From the NCBI GenBank assembly GCA_932521035.1, contig OW051493.1, positions 4,030,001 through 4,094,000 on the forward strand: 64,000 bases of DNA. The letters are read 5' to 3'. The notes below the pieces were generated by a model. That model was not told the origin of the DNA, searched no databases, and was given only the letters and a program-made list of their open reading frames with translations. The DNA is from Oscheius dolichura (lineage: Eukaryota; Nematoda; Chromadorea; Rhabditida; Rhabditidae). Below are positions 1 through 11,627 of the stretch, piece by piece. Position 1 is the stretch's first letter; every line of letters begins with the position of its first letter. Made by a program: the position numbers and the translations under genes.

Positions 1-492
1 CAGAAAGTAGAAAAGAACAGCTGGGAAGGGACAAAGAGAAAGGAGAAGATCTTCCGAGCTTATGGGTACAAGGGAGTGCCCCTGTGTCTGGCCACCCGCT
101 ATGTTCAAAACGAAACGAGCATCGCAGAAAGCTGTGGGAATTCGACGTATATTTGGTGTGGGGATACCCCTCCTGTCTCAACGGCCCGTTTTTATCTACC
201 GTACTACCTGCTTATTACGGTAGCCATGTGTGTCCTTAGTCTGCCCAATTCCACGTGTCTTACTCTCTTTGCCGGGAAACATTATCAGGTAGCAACTGTT
301 CTCATCTCTTTGTCATCTACCCAGGGTGTTCTCCAGCAAACCTCCTCCTACTGCTCAAGTATCACCTGGTCGATAATCATTGGGTGGGGGCCACCCCCTG
401 GGCAACAAGAAGATGTTTCAGCAAATCGTTTGCCTCGCTCAGTCTGGATGATAGAGATGCGCTCCCTCACGCTACTGGCTCTATGGCTTTGA
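1..492 (+). CDS. C-terminal part of an MFS-type transporter (5' end outside window)
   Basis: Two exons are visible, 1-288 and 325-492, separated by a 36-nt GT..AG intron (289-324). The first encodes an extracytosolic stretch with NET and NST sequons followed by a hydrophobic helix (PYYLLITVAMCVL). The join gives YQ|GVLQQ, which resembles the QGxLQ motif after a transmembrane helix in MFSD8/CLN7-like major facilitator transporters. Family assignment is inference from this short motif and the membrane topology; other MFS families are possible. The stop is TGA at 490-492 and an AATAAA lies 77 bp further on. An overlapping second frame runs to about 539 but breaks the QGVLQ join, so I prefer the shorter frame. 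The 5' part of the gene lies left of the window. Confidence 0.5.
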   Translation, partial: QKVEKNSWEGTKRKEKIFRAYGYKGVPLCLATRYVQNETSIAESCGNSTYIWCGDTPPVSTARFYLPYYLLITVAMCVLSLPNSTCLTLFAGKHYQVATVLISLSSTQGVLQQTSSYCSSITWSIIIGWGPPPGQQEDVSANRLPRSVWMIEMRSLTLLALWL

Positions 493-568
493 TATGGGCC
501 GCGGTGGCTGTCCTGTGGAGTGTGAGAAATAAGAAATAAGTACAAACTAATAGAATTCTATCATTCTT

Positions 569-574
569 AATAAA
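569..574 (+). promoter_or_regulatory. Poly(A) signal AATAAA of the MFS-like gene
   Basis: A canonical AATAAA lies 77 bp after the proposed stop codon at 490-492 and just before the 3' end of the converging minus-strand gene at 617. Confidence 0.6.
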
Positions 575-616
575 TGGGCAATCCAAAGAAGTCACAATTG
601 TTTATACAGATATCTT

Positions 617-1269
617 TTAACGGCCAATGAGGGGAAGTCCAGCGAGGAGTCCTCCGCTGTTTCCGTATCCAACACGTCCTCCGCCGCCTCCGAGGAGTCC
701 TCCATTCCCTCCAAGAATCCCTCCAAGGAGTCCGTTGTTTCCGAGGATGCCCTGGGTGATGCCACCGACGGTCTGGCCAACTCCACCGATGAGAGCTCCG
801 GCGGTATCAAGAACGGCTCCTCCGAGGGGTCCGACAATCGGGACTAAATGCTTCCTCCTTTCTCGGGGTAGAATCACTTACCGTTTTCGAGGACGCCTTG
901 GGTGGCATCGAGGACGGCTCCAGCAGTGTGAAGAGCACCGTTGAGGACGGGTCCAGCAATGGGTACAGGGTCGACGATGGCCGAGGCTCCGTCGGCGACG
1001 GCAGTCCATCCTCCAGTTCTCTTCAGGCCGTTGAATGAGGGATGGGTTCTTCTGGTATCGGGGACGACTGCAGCGAATTGACTGGCGACATCGCCGGGGA
1101 CGGCATCCACATCAGTCCATCCTCCGGTCCTCTTCAGGTGGTGGGCTGCCATCATGGCTCTTCTTGCATGGGTGATAGCGTCCCTCTGAGCCTCGATGGT
1201 GCCTTCCACATCCATGGGGTAGGCGGAGGCGTAGCCAACGAGAGCGATGAGTAAGACCTTGCGCCACAT
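617..1269 (-). CDS. Small secreted protein with repeated LKR-TGGWT motif and Gly-rich tail
   Basis: Exons are complement(882..1269) and complement(617..843), giving 204 residues with a 38-nt intron. The N-terminus (MWRKVLLIALVGYASA) is a clear signal peptide. LKRTGGWT occurs twice, about 35 residues apart (KRTGGWTDV and KRTGGWTAV). Each is preceded by a dibasic KR, as in peptide precursors. The second half carries two similar segments, PVPIAGPVLNGALHTAGAVL and VPIVGPLGGAVLDTAGALI, then a low-complexity GGLLGGILGG tail. I do not recognise a family. A neuropeptide-like or secreted cuticle/antimicrobial role is inference from the signal peptide, KR sites and duplication. An alternative start lies at 1278 (TTG), but the ATG at 1269 is preferred. 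A TATA-like element lies about 35 bp upstream. Confidence 0.75.
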
Positions 1270-1301
1270 GCTGCTCAATAGTGTCGTACCGTCCTCCTTC
1301 C

Positions 1302-1312
1302 CCTTCTTATAC
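1302..1312 (-). promoter_or_regulatory. TATA-like box upstream of the secreted-peptide gene
   Basis: On the minus strand the sequence reads GGTATAAGAAG, about 35-40 bp upstream of the ATG at 1269. Spacing and sequence fit a core promoter TATA element, with the start of transcription very close to the ATG. Confidence 0.4.
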
Positions 1313-1761
1313 CCACCGCTATCATTTGTTTTCCCTTGGTTCCAATTGTCTCTCCATTATCAACCTCAAACGTAAGCGAACGGCAAAACAATCGACGCGG
1401 GAGATCACTGGCTACTGGACAGGACCATACAAAACTTTTCCAGTGAATATGTGAACCACAGTAATTGCGAGGAAAGGGTATCAAGCCACGGAAACGCCCT
1501 TGTTCAGAGTGTGGATGTACTGAGGACGTGTAGACGAAGTTGCCCTTGGGTTGTTCCAGCTGCCCCGAAAACAAATCCTTTCCCATGTACAGAGATTGCA
1601 ACCCACGAGCAGTTTTATGCACGTAGCCGCTGAATAGCGCCTTCTGTCCTTCTCCAAAACCTATCGGAACTCGTCCTGTTTTCGGCTGGCTGTGTTCGTT
1701 CCTGGTTGTTCCGGACTGATACCGTCCTATATTTCCCACTACTAGTATTCCAATAGTCATA

Positions 1762-1767
1762 TTTATT
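1762..1767 (-). promoter_or_regulatory. Poly(A) signal of the neuromedin-U-receptor-like gene
   Basis: AATAAA on the minus strand, about 40 bp after the proposed stop codon at 1806-1808. Confidence 0.55.
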
Positions 1768-1805
1768 GTCCGTGTATGACACTCGAATGGATAAATTGGA
1801 ACAGC

Positions 1806-3662
1806 TCATACCATAATGGGTTTTGGCGTCTCGGACCGCGTGATCAGCAGGGCGGCCGGCGAGTCGTTGGCCCGGATGGATCCCTTGTTGTTCGTCAGCG
1901 AGGAGGGGTCGACGTTGGCTCGTCTGAAACCATTCCATCTATTTTCTAATCCCATTTTCTAATCCCATTTTCTAATCTCTAGCGCCTAAAAAGCAAAAAA
2001 AAACGAAAAAATAATAAAAGTACTACCTTTACAAAACAGAATATCTGATCTCTGTGGGCTGCCCCTTACTCTACGAGAACTCAAAAAAGACATGCAATTC
2101 AACCCCGGTCAAATGAAAAGCTCTAGATCTCGTGGTTACCTCAGAGCCATACTGGAATGGACTCTCATCTGCTCGAGGGCTACCCTCCGGATGGCAGAAC
2201 TGAACGGATTAGAACTCTTTTTCTCATCTTTTTTAACCAAAAGGAAGGGAAGACGGGGGAGGACTTACTGTAGATTGGCCTTGTGCTTGCCGTGCCACTT
2301 GGGGAAGAACTTCTTCGTGATCCGGTCGCCGAGGATGGTTATACAGAAGGCGCGGCGGTACTTCTCCGAGAGCACATTGTACAGGATGGGATTACACGCC
2401 GAGTTGGAGTAATAACAATAACCTGGATGGGGCAGAATGACTAGAGAAGAGACATATCTCACCTGATATGTAGAAGACTAGATTGGAGAGGAATTGAACA
2501 GTGGAAGAGACGTTGCCCTCGTGGGCATTCATCAGGATGGAGAGAAGCCGCTGGATGTGGAAGGGCAGCCAGCACAGGAAGAAGACGACAACCACCGAGA
2601 CTGAATACTTTGTCATCTGGAGGAGGACCACCCTCCTTACCGAGCATCTTTATGACATTCCGGGTGGACTTGCCCCTCCTCGAGTTGATGCTCCTCTCCT
2701 TATCCAGGAGCGTGTCCGCGGTCATCAATTTTATAGCTATTTGACCATACATCACCGTAATTACAAGGGCTGAATATTGATATTTTGGAGAAAAAGGAGG
2801 TATCTTACCGGGTATAAGGAAGAAGGCAAAAAAGGCAAAGTTGATGAGATTCCTCTGCTGGTCCTGTCGGTTGACATCCATCCCACAGAAGTCAGTGTAC
2901 CGGACCGTCTCCCCGTCGTCTGTTATCTGAACTTTCCGGGTTACTGTAGATAGAATGGCCACCAACCTCGTTGACCCACGGCTCCCCCATAGCATATTCC
3001 GGGATTGGGATTCTGTTGACCTTTACGATAAAGGCCATAGGCAAGGCACAGACAAAAGAGATGCCCCAGGCGGCAACGATGAGGATATAGGCCCGGGAGA
3101 TGGTCGAGAAGAGCTTTACCTTTAGAGGATAGCTAAATGTGGGGGAATAGCCAACAAAGGGGAGATAATTTACCAGATGGCTAGCCAGCGTTCGACGGAA
3201 AAACAGCAGATGATGAGCACCGAAGCGTATGAGGTGAACTCGATGAGGAAGGCCCTCGACTTACAGACGATGTCCCCGAAGAGGTACGGGTAGCTGAAGT
3301 CCAACACGCCATACAATTCCATGGGGAGACCTGATCCCTTGTTTATTCGACTATTCGAAGCTTACCCAACACAAGGACCAAAATATCGGAGATGGCCAGG
3401 GAGAAGAGGTAGAAATTGGTCGGGTTGTGCATGCTCTTGTTGGCCACGATGACGATACACGTGCAGATGTTGCCGACGACGCCGAGGAAGAAGATCGTCG
3501 GGTAGATGATCAGAGTGGGGATCATTATCGAGGCCTGGAAACGCGTCCTTTCCACTGGGAATCGGCGGAACTGACGTCCTGGCATCGTTCTCCCAGGGTC
3601 TCGACTACGTAGGTACTGATGTTGGGGGAGGCGTAAACCAGTGGGTCACACGTCGACAGCAT
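1806..3662 (-). CDS. nmur: Neuromedin-U/pyrokinin-type peptide GPCR (NMUR-like)
   Basis: Nine exons join in frame: complement(1806..1923, 2269..2422, 2463..2600, 2641..2769, 2809..2926, 2967..3132, 3174..3330, 3366..3534, 3576..3662), 411 residues. It is a class A rhodopsin-like receptor for an amidated neuropeptide, acting at the plasma membrane. Visible features: N-terminal NIS glycosylation site; TM1 with GVVGN; NPTNFYLFSLAISD in TM2, typical of neuromedin U/ghrelin receptors; GLPMELY before the conserved Cys; ERWLAICYPLK after TM3; FFLCWLPFHIQ in TM6; and NSACNPILYNVLS (NPxxY-like) in TM7. The ATG directly follows ATTTTTCAG, which suggests an SL trans-splice site. All introns are 35-41 nt except the last (1924-2268, 345 nt), just before the cytoplasmic tail. 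Family assignment is strong; the exact peptide ligand is unknown. Confidence 0.9.
1941..1977. repeat. Three tandem copies of a 13-bp unit inside the last receptor intron
   Basis: The unit attttctaatccc is repeated almost three times. Read on the minus strand it gives several ATTAG sites just upstream of the TTTCAG chosen as the acceptor of the last NMUR-like exon. Confidence 0.75.
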
Positions 3663-6600
3663 CTGAAAAATAACGACGGCTACTGGCACTTAAGATAACG
3701 GGGAAGTGGAATGGGAAGGGGAGGAGGGGAGAGTAACAATTATAAAAAGGACGAGGACAACCTCCGGGGGTACAGCAGGTGAAGACAAAGACGGAGAACA
3801 ACCACGGAAATGGCAGGGGAACGGCAATATTTTGTGGGAAATGTGTGGCCGGGGGGCAAATAGGATGTAGCGGTTCGAGGAGGGGATTAGGTGAAGGCGA
3901 CCCATGTGGACCTGGTTAGTCCGACTCCATTACCCGTCCCGGCCAGCTGGGGTCGATGGCTGAAAAAGAGCAGCAGGAACCATATACCGGCTCATCTTTT
4001 GCTTTTCCCCTGGAGCTGAGTCAATTTCATAAAAATAAACTCGTGTTTTATAATTGGGGGGAGACACGGGGCCAGGCGGCCTTCTCTTCTATTTTTGGGC
4101 CAATTTGCAAAGATTGGAGTTCCTTTAAGATGACGCCGACTCTATTAGCAATTAGATCCTATAGAGGGGGAATGACCCGGCCGGGGTCTCTGATTTCCCT
4201 CCCTCTCCCAGCCGCGGCCTATACCTGGGGGACGATGGCCAGGAAGAGGGGGAGACAGGGAAGAGGGACAGAGCAAGAGACGAATCAACTCCAGCCGAAA
4301 ACTAGAAAAGGATAAAAAGCGGGTAGAGTAAACATCCCGAAACTAAAGTTTGTGGGAAGGAAAAACAAGGGAGGGGGCCGCGGCCTTCGGAAGATGTATT
4401 TTACTCGGGGGTCGAAGCCACCTGAAGGGGAAACGGTAAGCGGAGCCAGAAAGGAAGTGGCGGAGGACGGAGGGCCAATCAACAGAGGTCAACAAGGGGA
4501 CCTGGGGACTAGGAAGATAAATATGATGCTAGACTCGCTAACGGCATGAAGACGCCTTCCCTTTTCTCTTTTTTTACTTTGCAAACCGCTTTCACACGCC
4601 TGCGCATACCCGATCAGGGGGGTACCTCCCGGGAGGTCTTGTGCAGATCTCGAGCCAGACAATGCCCAGGCCCCATTCTCCCAAGGATAAGTCGCCTGGA
4701 ACAAAAGGAAAATAAAGGCAATAATAAGCACTTTTAAGCTGAGAAAAAACACGATGTTTGAAGCGAAAAAGGATTCGAGCAAGTGATTGTTGACAGTACT
4801 GTGAGGTGGGCGAGGAGATCGTCTCCCTCGGAGGATAGACTAAATCTCAAAAAGAGCCGGGGAGTCCAGAAAATATGCGAGATGTTATCTCCCTCTACTG
4901 ACGCTGAAATTTTAACGCACAATTTGATATTCCGGGGTCAGAGATTAATTCCAAGGTGCCCGAGGAGGGAAACAGGCGGGAGAGAGGACGACTACCTTTG
5001 GAAAATGATTGATCGAAGAGTCTTTTCTCTCAGCCATAAACTTGATTTGGATGCGTGGGCTTGAGAACGCTATTTCCCAAACAATTTCAGGTTATTTTCA
5101 ATGAGATGACTACCCGATTTCCCACGCCTCTACCTGTCAGAGGAGGACGCATCCCGGATGGCCCGTTTCCGGGTACGGGATTAAATATTTCGAGCTAGGA
5201 GGTCATCTCGAGAGGGACAAAGCTCAACTTTAGATGGGGGATGGAGAGATTTATTCGGTGGGTGCAAAAAGGAAGAAGAAGAAGAGAAAATGACTACTGG
5301 GAATCCGGCAATCGGCCGATTCTGTATGCGCAATGAAGCCGTTGACGGCGGAAGAGACCAGAGTCTCTGCTTCCTCGGTGGGTGGTAATATATTAGGCGG
5401 AAGATGCAAAGAGAGAAGACGATGCAACGGGGTGGCCATGGGAAGACGTATATTTAGACTGTTCCTCTCTTTATAGAAGGAGGCAAAGGAGGGGAGGTTC
5501 GTGACCGGGGAGGCGAAGACGGGATGTAACGATCCCCAAATTGGAGACTAGAAGACGGATGGTTCTGTTGGAAAACGAGGAAATTGAAATGTTCTTGAGG
5601 GATGGCCGGATCCGTCGGGGCAGACCATGCGTTCAAATTAAAAGAAGAACGGAAACCGCGACAATTAATTTGCTCCTGGAAGAGGGCGAGACAGATAGCG
5701 TGGGGACGTGCTGTCTGAAGTATAATTGCCAGAAATTATGAGGGGGCGTCACCTCGGATGGTAGGTGGATCGGATGAGGGGACCCCGTCTCGTGACTTGT
5801 TTGTACACCAGGATATGGAGCTAGAGAGAGCAAATTCGGAGGGGAGAGAACTTTGAAATCCTCATTCTTTGAGGGTAAATAATTAGCCCGGGGGTGGAGG
5901 AGCCGAGAGATTCTTCATCTATCAGCTGCTTTTCCTAGAGGAGGCGGATATCTTATCATTATGTGCCTCAGCAGCGAGGCACACTTCTTGGACTCTCGAC
6001 TTGTCCTCTACTTGAACGGGATAACATCCCAGCAGGGTTAAAATAGAGGGTGAGTTCATTTCCTCCGCGAGAAAAGTTCCTCCTCTTTCGGGGAATTCGG
6101 CCCATTGAAGGGTCAGGGCAAGGGCAATCCTGACCCTTCGGGAGCAACAGTCGAGAGGGTAGGTTCGCAGAACTCGCAGCCAACCAGAGATTAAGTTTTG
6201 AAGTAATTGCAGCGGATGGTCTGGGGAGACGCGGTCTGGCCACTTCGGGCTCAGAGGGAGCATCCCTCAATAGGGGAAGACAAACCCGGGGAGGACGGTG
6301 TTAAGGCGGCCTGAGCCTCTTCGTCCGCTCCTAATCGCATCTTGTGCCATAGAAAATTCACGAATTCACACGGGGGACACGGGGCCTGACTTCCGGCTTT
6401 GTTCTTCGATGGGAGAGAGTAATCAGTCCGAGCCATAAAAAGGTAGATCGCGTCTGCCGTTCCACTTCTCCATCCATCACTCGGACTGGACTCCCGTGTT
6501 CCACATATCGTACACCTCCCCACTGGGCAATACAAAGCACCCGTTCCAATTCCGAACTTTGGGAGGGCGATCTGTCACTCCGCTCGTCCCTCCCTGTTCT

Positions 6601-7562
6601 GTCCTCCCCGCAACATGTAGATCTTCGGTCGTCCACTCTCGTAAACTTAATTACTGTGCCACTGAACCATGCAAAAGCGATAGGGCAGACGCCGGTGGAC
6701 GGCGAGCGCAGAAGGCAGAGTAATTCGAAGAAGCCAGCAGGAAGAGGAGCCAGAAGAGGCAATGTTTAGAGAAGAAGCTGCTAATTTTTGAGAAAGTTTC
6801 AGCAGCCGATCAGCTTGCGCGCTACACTGATCCGATCTTGTTCACTTCCATCGCTCGCTTTCGTTTTTACTCCTCTTCCCTTTTTTTCTCCATACTTTGC
6901 ATACCTTTAGAATCTAGAGGGGCATTCTGACTGTTAATTACATACAATTGAAAGGTTCAGAAATATCAGAGCGACTTTCTAAAGGGTTGAATTGAAGAAA
7001 TGCCTAGAATTGACAAATGCCCCGTTTCTTCGTCTTTTTCTTCTTTTTCATGCCGTCCGTTGGCTAGCTATCATGATCCGCGTTTGTTTTTTCCATTTGA
7101 ATAATCCGATCTTCCCCGGTGTCCAGTTGTTTTCCCTTTTACGAAGGAGTAGCCAGTAGCCAGTCCAGCTAGCAGATCCATTACCGCGTTGCGCCACAGC
7201 TGTTCTCATCTGGAGGAGGCTGACCATAAATCAGAAGGCCTGTGGTTGAGTAACCTCCATTCGGGAGAGATCTTATCGGGTCTTTCCCCGCGGACCCGTT
7301 CCCCCTTATATGACACTTCTTCTCTCCCCGGTTATACTTATTCTCACCTTCCTTCCAGACTCCCCTCCTCCTTCTCCTCCTCGGCTGGTTTCTCCTTCTT
7401 CTTCCCGGTGAAGTCGTATGGTCTTGGGTGAGTCCGTCCCTCTAAATGTCAGCTTGCATCCATCCCCAAATTATGAACTGGTCGCTAGTCAGGGAATGCG
7501 GCAGTTGCATCTCCCGCTGCCCTCTGAAATGCTATCCTCTCCAGGCAATTGGAAATGATGAC
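3663..7562. other. 3.9-kb intergenic region, no supported gene
   Basis: Between the 5' end of the NMUR-like gene and the metalloprotease start. Open frames are short, overlap on both strands and lack splice-consistent continuation or family motifs. The sequence is purine-rich and moderately GC-rich to about 6300, then mixed. It probably holds the promoter of both divergently transcribed genes. I see no tRNA, transposon or tandem array. Confidence 0.5.
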
Positions 7563-9548
7563 ATGATCCTCCTCCTGCTATCAACATGGGCATGGGTCAC
7601 AGTCGTTGTGGGAATCCCCCGGCGTGGGAACGAGCCCTGGTCCGTCGTCCTCTGCAAGCTCAAGGGCAATGACTTCGAGCCGAGGACGGCCGACTGGTTC
7701 CGAGAGTGGATGACCGCCGGTACTAATCCAGGTAGCTTTTGTTCTTGTCAAAAATAGGAATTCTTACAGATACAATCGAAAGCTACTTCTCTTCCACCTC
7801 AAACGGAATCTACACCATCCGGGGATCGAATGTGACGGAGTGGCTACAGCTTCCCTGGACAAGGCACGAACTTCAACGAATGGCCGACCAGGACCCTCGA
7901 CTGCAAACAGAAAAGGATAAACCGTTCGCCGTAGGTTGTCCTCCCCCTCCGGTATCCCCAAATGTTCAGTTGTACGATAAGGCAAAGCAGTTGTGTGCCT
8001 CTCTGGCTGAACAGAATGGATACGTCCTGTATAATCAGAAGATCACCGTCATCAACGCCGAGCAGACGGCTGTCTATGATAAAAACACGGGTAGGAGTTG
8101 AACTATAGGGAGAGCACGAGATCCTCAGGCGTCCTCCTCACTCCGGGACTCATCTTCACCTCCGTCCTGGCTCACGAGATGGTTCACAGCATGAACATCG
8201 GCCACTCCTACAGTGACAGAAGGAAGAAGGTAGAATAATATTATTTTATTTTATTGATAGTCCCAGGTATTCCCCCATTCTGCCCTGGGGGAGTACGACG
8301 ACAAGTTCGACCTCATGTCCACGGCCAACGCCCATATGCGGCCATCGACATACGGCCTCAGCGGGCCAGGTGATCTTTCCGCTACCTTTGATTATTGTTT
8401 TTCTAGGGTTGAATGGCCCACATTTGGACTATTTGGGCTGGTTACCAATGAATAGGATGACGTATTTCGGAAGAGACGGCCGGAGCAACTATACCCTCCG
8501 CCTCTCGTCCCTGTCCACCCCTCACCGGAGGACGAAGGGGTGGCTTCTGATCTTGATCCCCTATGATCGAGATGACCCACAGAATGTATTCACGGTGGAA
8601 TATCGAACACGGGTGGGCAACGACGCGGGCATCAGAGAGGTTCGCTTCTCCCTATCCTCATTTATCAAAACCCCCTCAGCAAGGAGTCGTCATCCACAAA
8701 GTTCACCGGATGGGTAACTCGTACTACTCGGCCCTGATGACCCACGCGGGACAACAATACAACGAGCTGACGGAGGGCACGGAGTGGGTCCACTTTGTGG
8801 GGATCGATGAAGACGGGCACTTTCAATACATACGGGTAAAGGTGAGTCTTCCTAGAGGATTCGGTAAGGAGAACGGCTTCAGGTATTGCGGGTAATAGAG
8901 AAGTCCCACAGTGTTGATCTCAAAATAGTCTCCACATTTAGACCTGTGAGTTGCTCATTCTAGAAAAAACTGTAATTTCACAGGAAAGATGCTTACAAAA
9001 GGATGTTCGACTGAACCTCGCCGTGCCCAGTGACCGCTACCAACGGCGTGGGGTGCCGTTCCTCTGCCTGGCCGAGAATAAGACGATCACCCAGGTGGAC
9101 GTGGACAGCCAATACTCGAGGGACACCTTCTTCTCTTCCAGGTTCACTTTCTTTTGGTGGAGAGACAAAGCCATTTCAGACACACATACGGCCAGAACGA
9201 GTGCAAAGAGGGCCGGCAGTGGAGATCCATAGACGCCTACGACTTCGTCTGTGTCCCTCCCCAGAGGTCTCCTCCTCTCTTTTCTCTATATTCTGTTTCA
9301 TTCAGAGTGACCGAGGCCGACGAGCAGGTGGTCACAGGCGACGCGGGAGAAGGCTGTCCCGTTGAGACTGTCCATCGGAACGGCTTCCAGGTGATTTCCC
9401 ACTCTCTTTCCCCTTTTTACGAGTTTAGAATGATCGAGCGTGTGTGTCGAAGGAGGAGTACGCGAGGGTCCAGAAGGAGAACAGCGAATCCCACAAATAT
9501 CTCCGGAGCTACGCCTTCTTCAACGGCGACGACTCCGTTGGCCCGTAA
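7563..9548 (+). CDS. Secreted metzincin-like zinc metalloprotease with a Cys-rich C-terminal region
   Basis: Eleven exons join in frame: 7563..7731, 7770..8090, 8129..8229, 8267..8369, 8407..8639, 8680..8841, 8883..8945, 8984..9141, 9180..9266, 9306..9390, 9429..9548; 533 residues. A signal peptide (MILLLLSTWAWVTVVVG) opens the protein. Around residues 175-185 the zinc site HEMVHSMNIGH fits HExxHxxxxxH, followed by SYSD. About 20-25 residues later YDDKFDLMS supplies a Met-turn-like methionine, as in M6/M11 (gametolysin-like) metzincins. The C-terminal part contains TYGQNECKEGRQW and DFVCVPP, resembling a C-x-x-G-x-x-W...VCV repeat of secreted proteins. Two further Cys pairs follow. The peptidase clan is inferred from the motif; the substrate is unknown. 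Introns are 37-42 nt. The 3' end is only 87 bp from the converging aquaporin stop. Confidence 0.85.
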
Positions 9549-9635
9549 CGGGCCGCCATTTCTAGTCATTTCTTCCTTTTTTTTTATCAGAATATTCTTA
9601 TACAAATACTCCGAATATTCTTCTTCAATGTACAG

Positions 9636-11112
9636 TTAGAATTGGTTGTCCGTAATGGGCTCTTTGTGATCCTCTTCGTCATAACTGATACTCTTCCGGG
9701 GAGGATCCTTCGGGTTATGGAAATCGAAGAGGAAATTATACAGGAGGGCTCCGACAATTCCTCCGACCGTCGGGCCGACTATTGGAACCCAGAACCAATA
9801 ATTGTCTGCCCTGAAAGGAATCTTCTTGTTTTTCTCCTGGAAAGGGGCCCACCTGAACGCCTGTCCTCCGTAGATACAGAGAGCAAAGAGACGAGCACCA
9901 AAATCTCTGGCGGGATTTATGGGGTACCTATAAATACATATATACCTATTTATACGGCACCTACCCACTGTTAACGCCGTAAGCCATCCCTATCATCATC
10001 ACCTGAAAATGAAACATTGTACGGCTGAAATTTCACTAGACAAGCCAAGAAATTGTTCCCAAAACCATGTTTTCCCGTTTTGCCCTTTGTCTACCACTGA
10101 CTTAATGGCGAGTTTGGTAAGCGTCTCACTTTTTGTCCGCACGATCCAAGTTCGCCCCCCCCCACCCCAGCCGTGACCATTTCTTTTGTTTTTTTTTTCA
10201 TCTTGTTTTTCTCGTCGTCTTTCTTTTTTTAACAACAAAAGCCTCATGTTTTAGCGTATATCGCCTCTCGCCGTTGGTCTAATTCAGTCCTTCCTATTCC
10301 CAGTTCCTCTTCGAAAAGATTAGAAACCAACAGAGAATCCTCCAAATAGCGGATGGAGGAACATCGGCACTTGGTTGTGGCTGTCGATCATGCTGGCCAT
10401 CACTCCCGCCAGCACACCGGTTCCGATAATCTGAAGACGTCTTCGGGGGACAGGAGACCAACGGACCTGGTCGAGGATACCATCCGAGGGAGACTCGTAG
10501 TTGGCTTTACAGGTCACCAGGAAGCAGAGTGATCCCAGCGGGTCTGTGGTGTTTCCATTCCGGTGACCGCCGTCGAAATTGTTCAGAGCAGCTAGAACAG
10601 GACTCTTCTTTTTATGGGGGACAACCCACGGAGATAGTTCCAGTAGGCAACGGCGGTCCCGACAAAAGCTCCTAGAACCTGTGCCGGGGTGTATACGATC
10701 ACTTGGACGAGGCTCTTCCTCCCCAGGAGAAACTGAGCTATCGTGATGGCCGGGTTCATGTGCCCCCCTGGAAGACGTTGGTTTCGTCGATGCTATCTAA
10801 TCTCTCTTCCGAACACGCGTACTGACACTCACCGGAGATCGCTATTCCGAGTCCTCCGCCGAAAGCTACAGCGAATCCCCAACAGAGATTGAGACTCAGC
10901 CAGGAGTCATTGGCCCCGTGGCTCGTCTTCCACTGGATCACACAGCCGATTCCCACCAGCTGAAACTACAGTATTTCCAGAGGAGATCTTCTCCCCACCA
11001 GAAATAAGAAGGTACAGGCAAATTCCGAGAGGAACTCCCTGGCCAGCGGGTGTCGAAGCCGTAATCTCTCCGGGAAGTAATTGTTCAACTTGAACTCGAA
11101 TCGGTTCTCCAT
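9636..11112 (-). CDS. aqp: Aquaglyceroporin (MIP family channel)
   Basis: Seven exons join in frame: complement(9636..9927, 9965..10002, 10332..10430, 10467..10591, 10630..10767, 10833..10959, 10999..11112), 310 residues. The product is a six-helix membrane channel for water, glycerol and small solutes. Both pore boxes are present: GGHMNPAIT in the first half and YPINPARDFG in the second. The Asp after the second NPA-Arg is the classic mark of aquaglyceroporins rather than strict water channels. The tail after the last helix is acidic (YDEEDHKEP). One intron (10003-10331, 329 nt) is much longer than the others (37-65 nt) and is poly-purine/pyrimidine rich; the open reading within it is not coding. 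The ATG follows CGCCCAG and could be trans-spliced; an upstream in-frame extension to 11196 is possible. Confidence 0.92.
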
Positions 11113-11627
11113 CTGGGCGAGGCAGCACCTGTGGAATGTCGGAGGGACTTGGCGGTGGTCTTTGTACAAGCTGTTATCTGGCGGAAGGGTTCGCAAAGCT
11201 GGGGATTAGGACAACTTTCTTGTGATAAGAGCCTGATCACAGAAACTGTTGCAGTAAGACTGAACGGATCACAAGGGAGTTGGTGGAATTTGAATCAATG
11301 ATGGAGAAAGTAAGTTGAAGCGGAAATTCAGTAGCTGAGACCACGTGCTATCAATTAGTCGTTTGCTGCTTATCGGCGACTTTTGGAGAAGAAGCAACAC
11401 AGAATGAGCCCAAGAACATTCGACTGTTTGATTGCACTCGTTTTGAGTGCGAGCTATTCTACGAAACAAGAGCTGTTCTTTGTGAAATATTTATCGAATG
11501 TAACATGACAGAAATAAGCACAAAAAAACTAGATAAGGGATACTATACTACAGAATATGCCCGCATATTCGTTAGGCACAACGAAGTGTACATCTCGGGA
11601 TGACATATTATGGTATCAGATATTATG
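11113..11627. other. Intergenic stretch between aquaporin and Spt6 genes
   Basis: 515 bp with no supported coding sequence. Composition shifts from GC-rich to AT-rich near 11400, where the Spt6 compositional block begins. It should hold the aquaporin promoter and the Spt6 3' untranslated region. Confidence 0.5.

Noticed and set aside
10003-10331. Open frames inside the long aquaporin intron
   Set aside because: They interrupt the conserved order GGFS|VMMIGMAYG..NPARD and are low-complexity Lys-rich readings of a purine tract.
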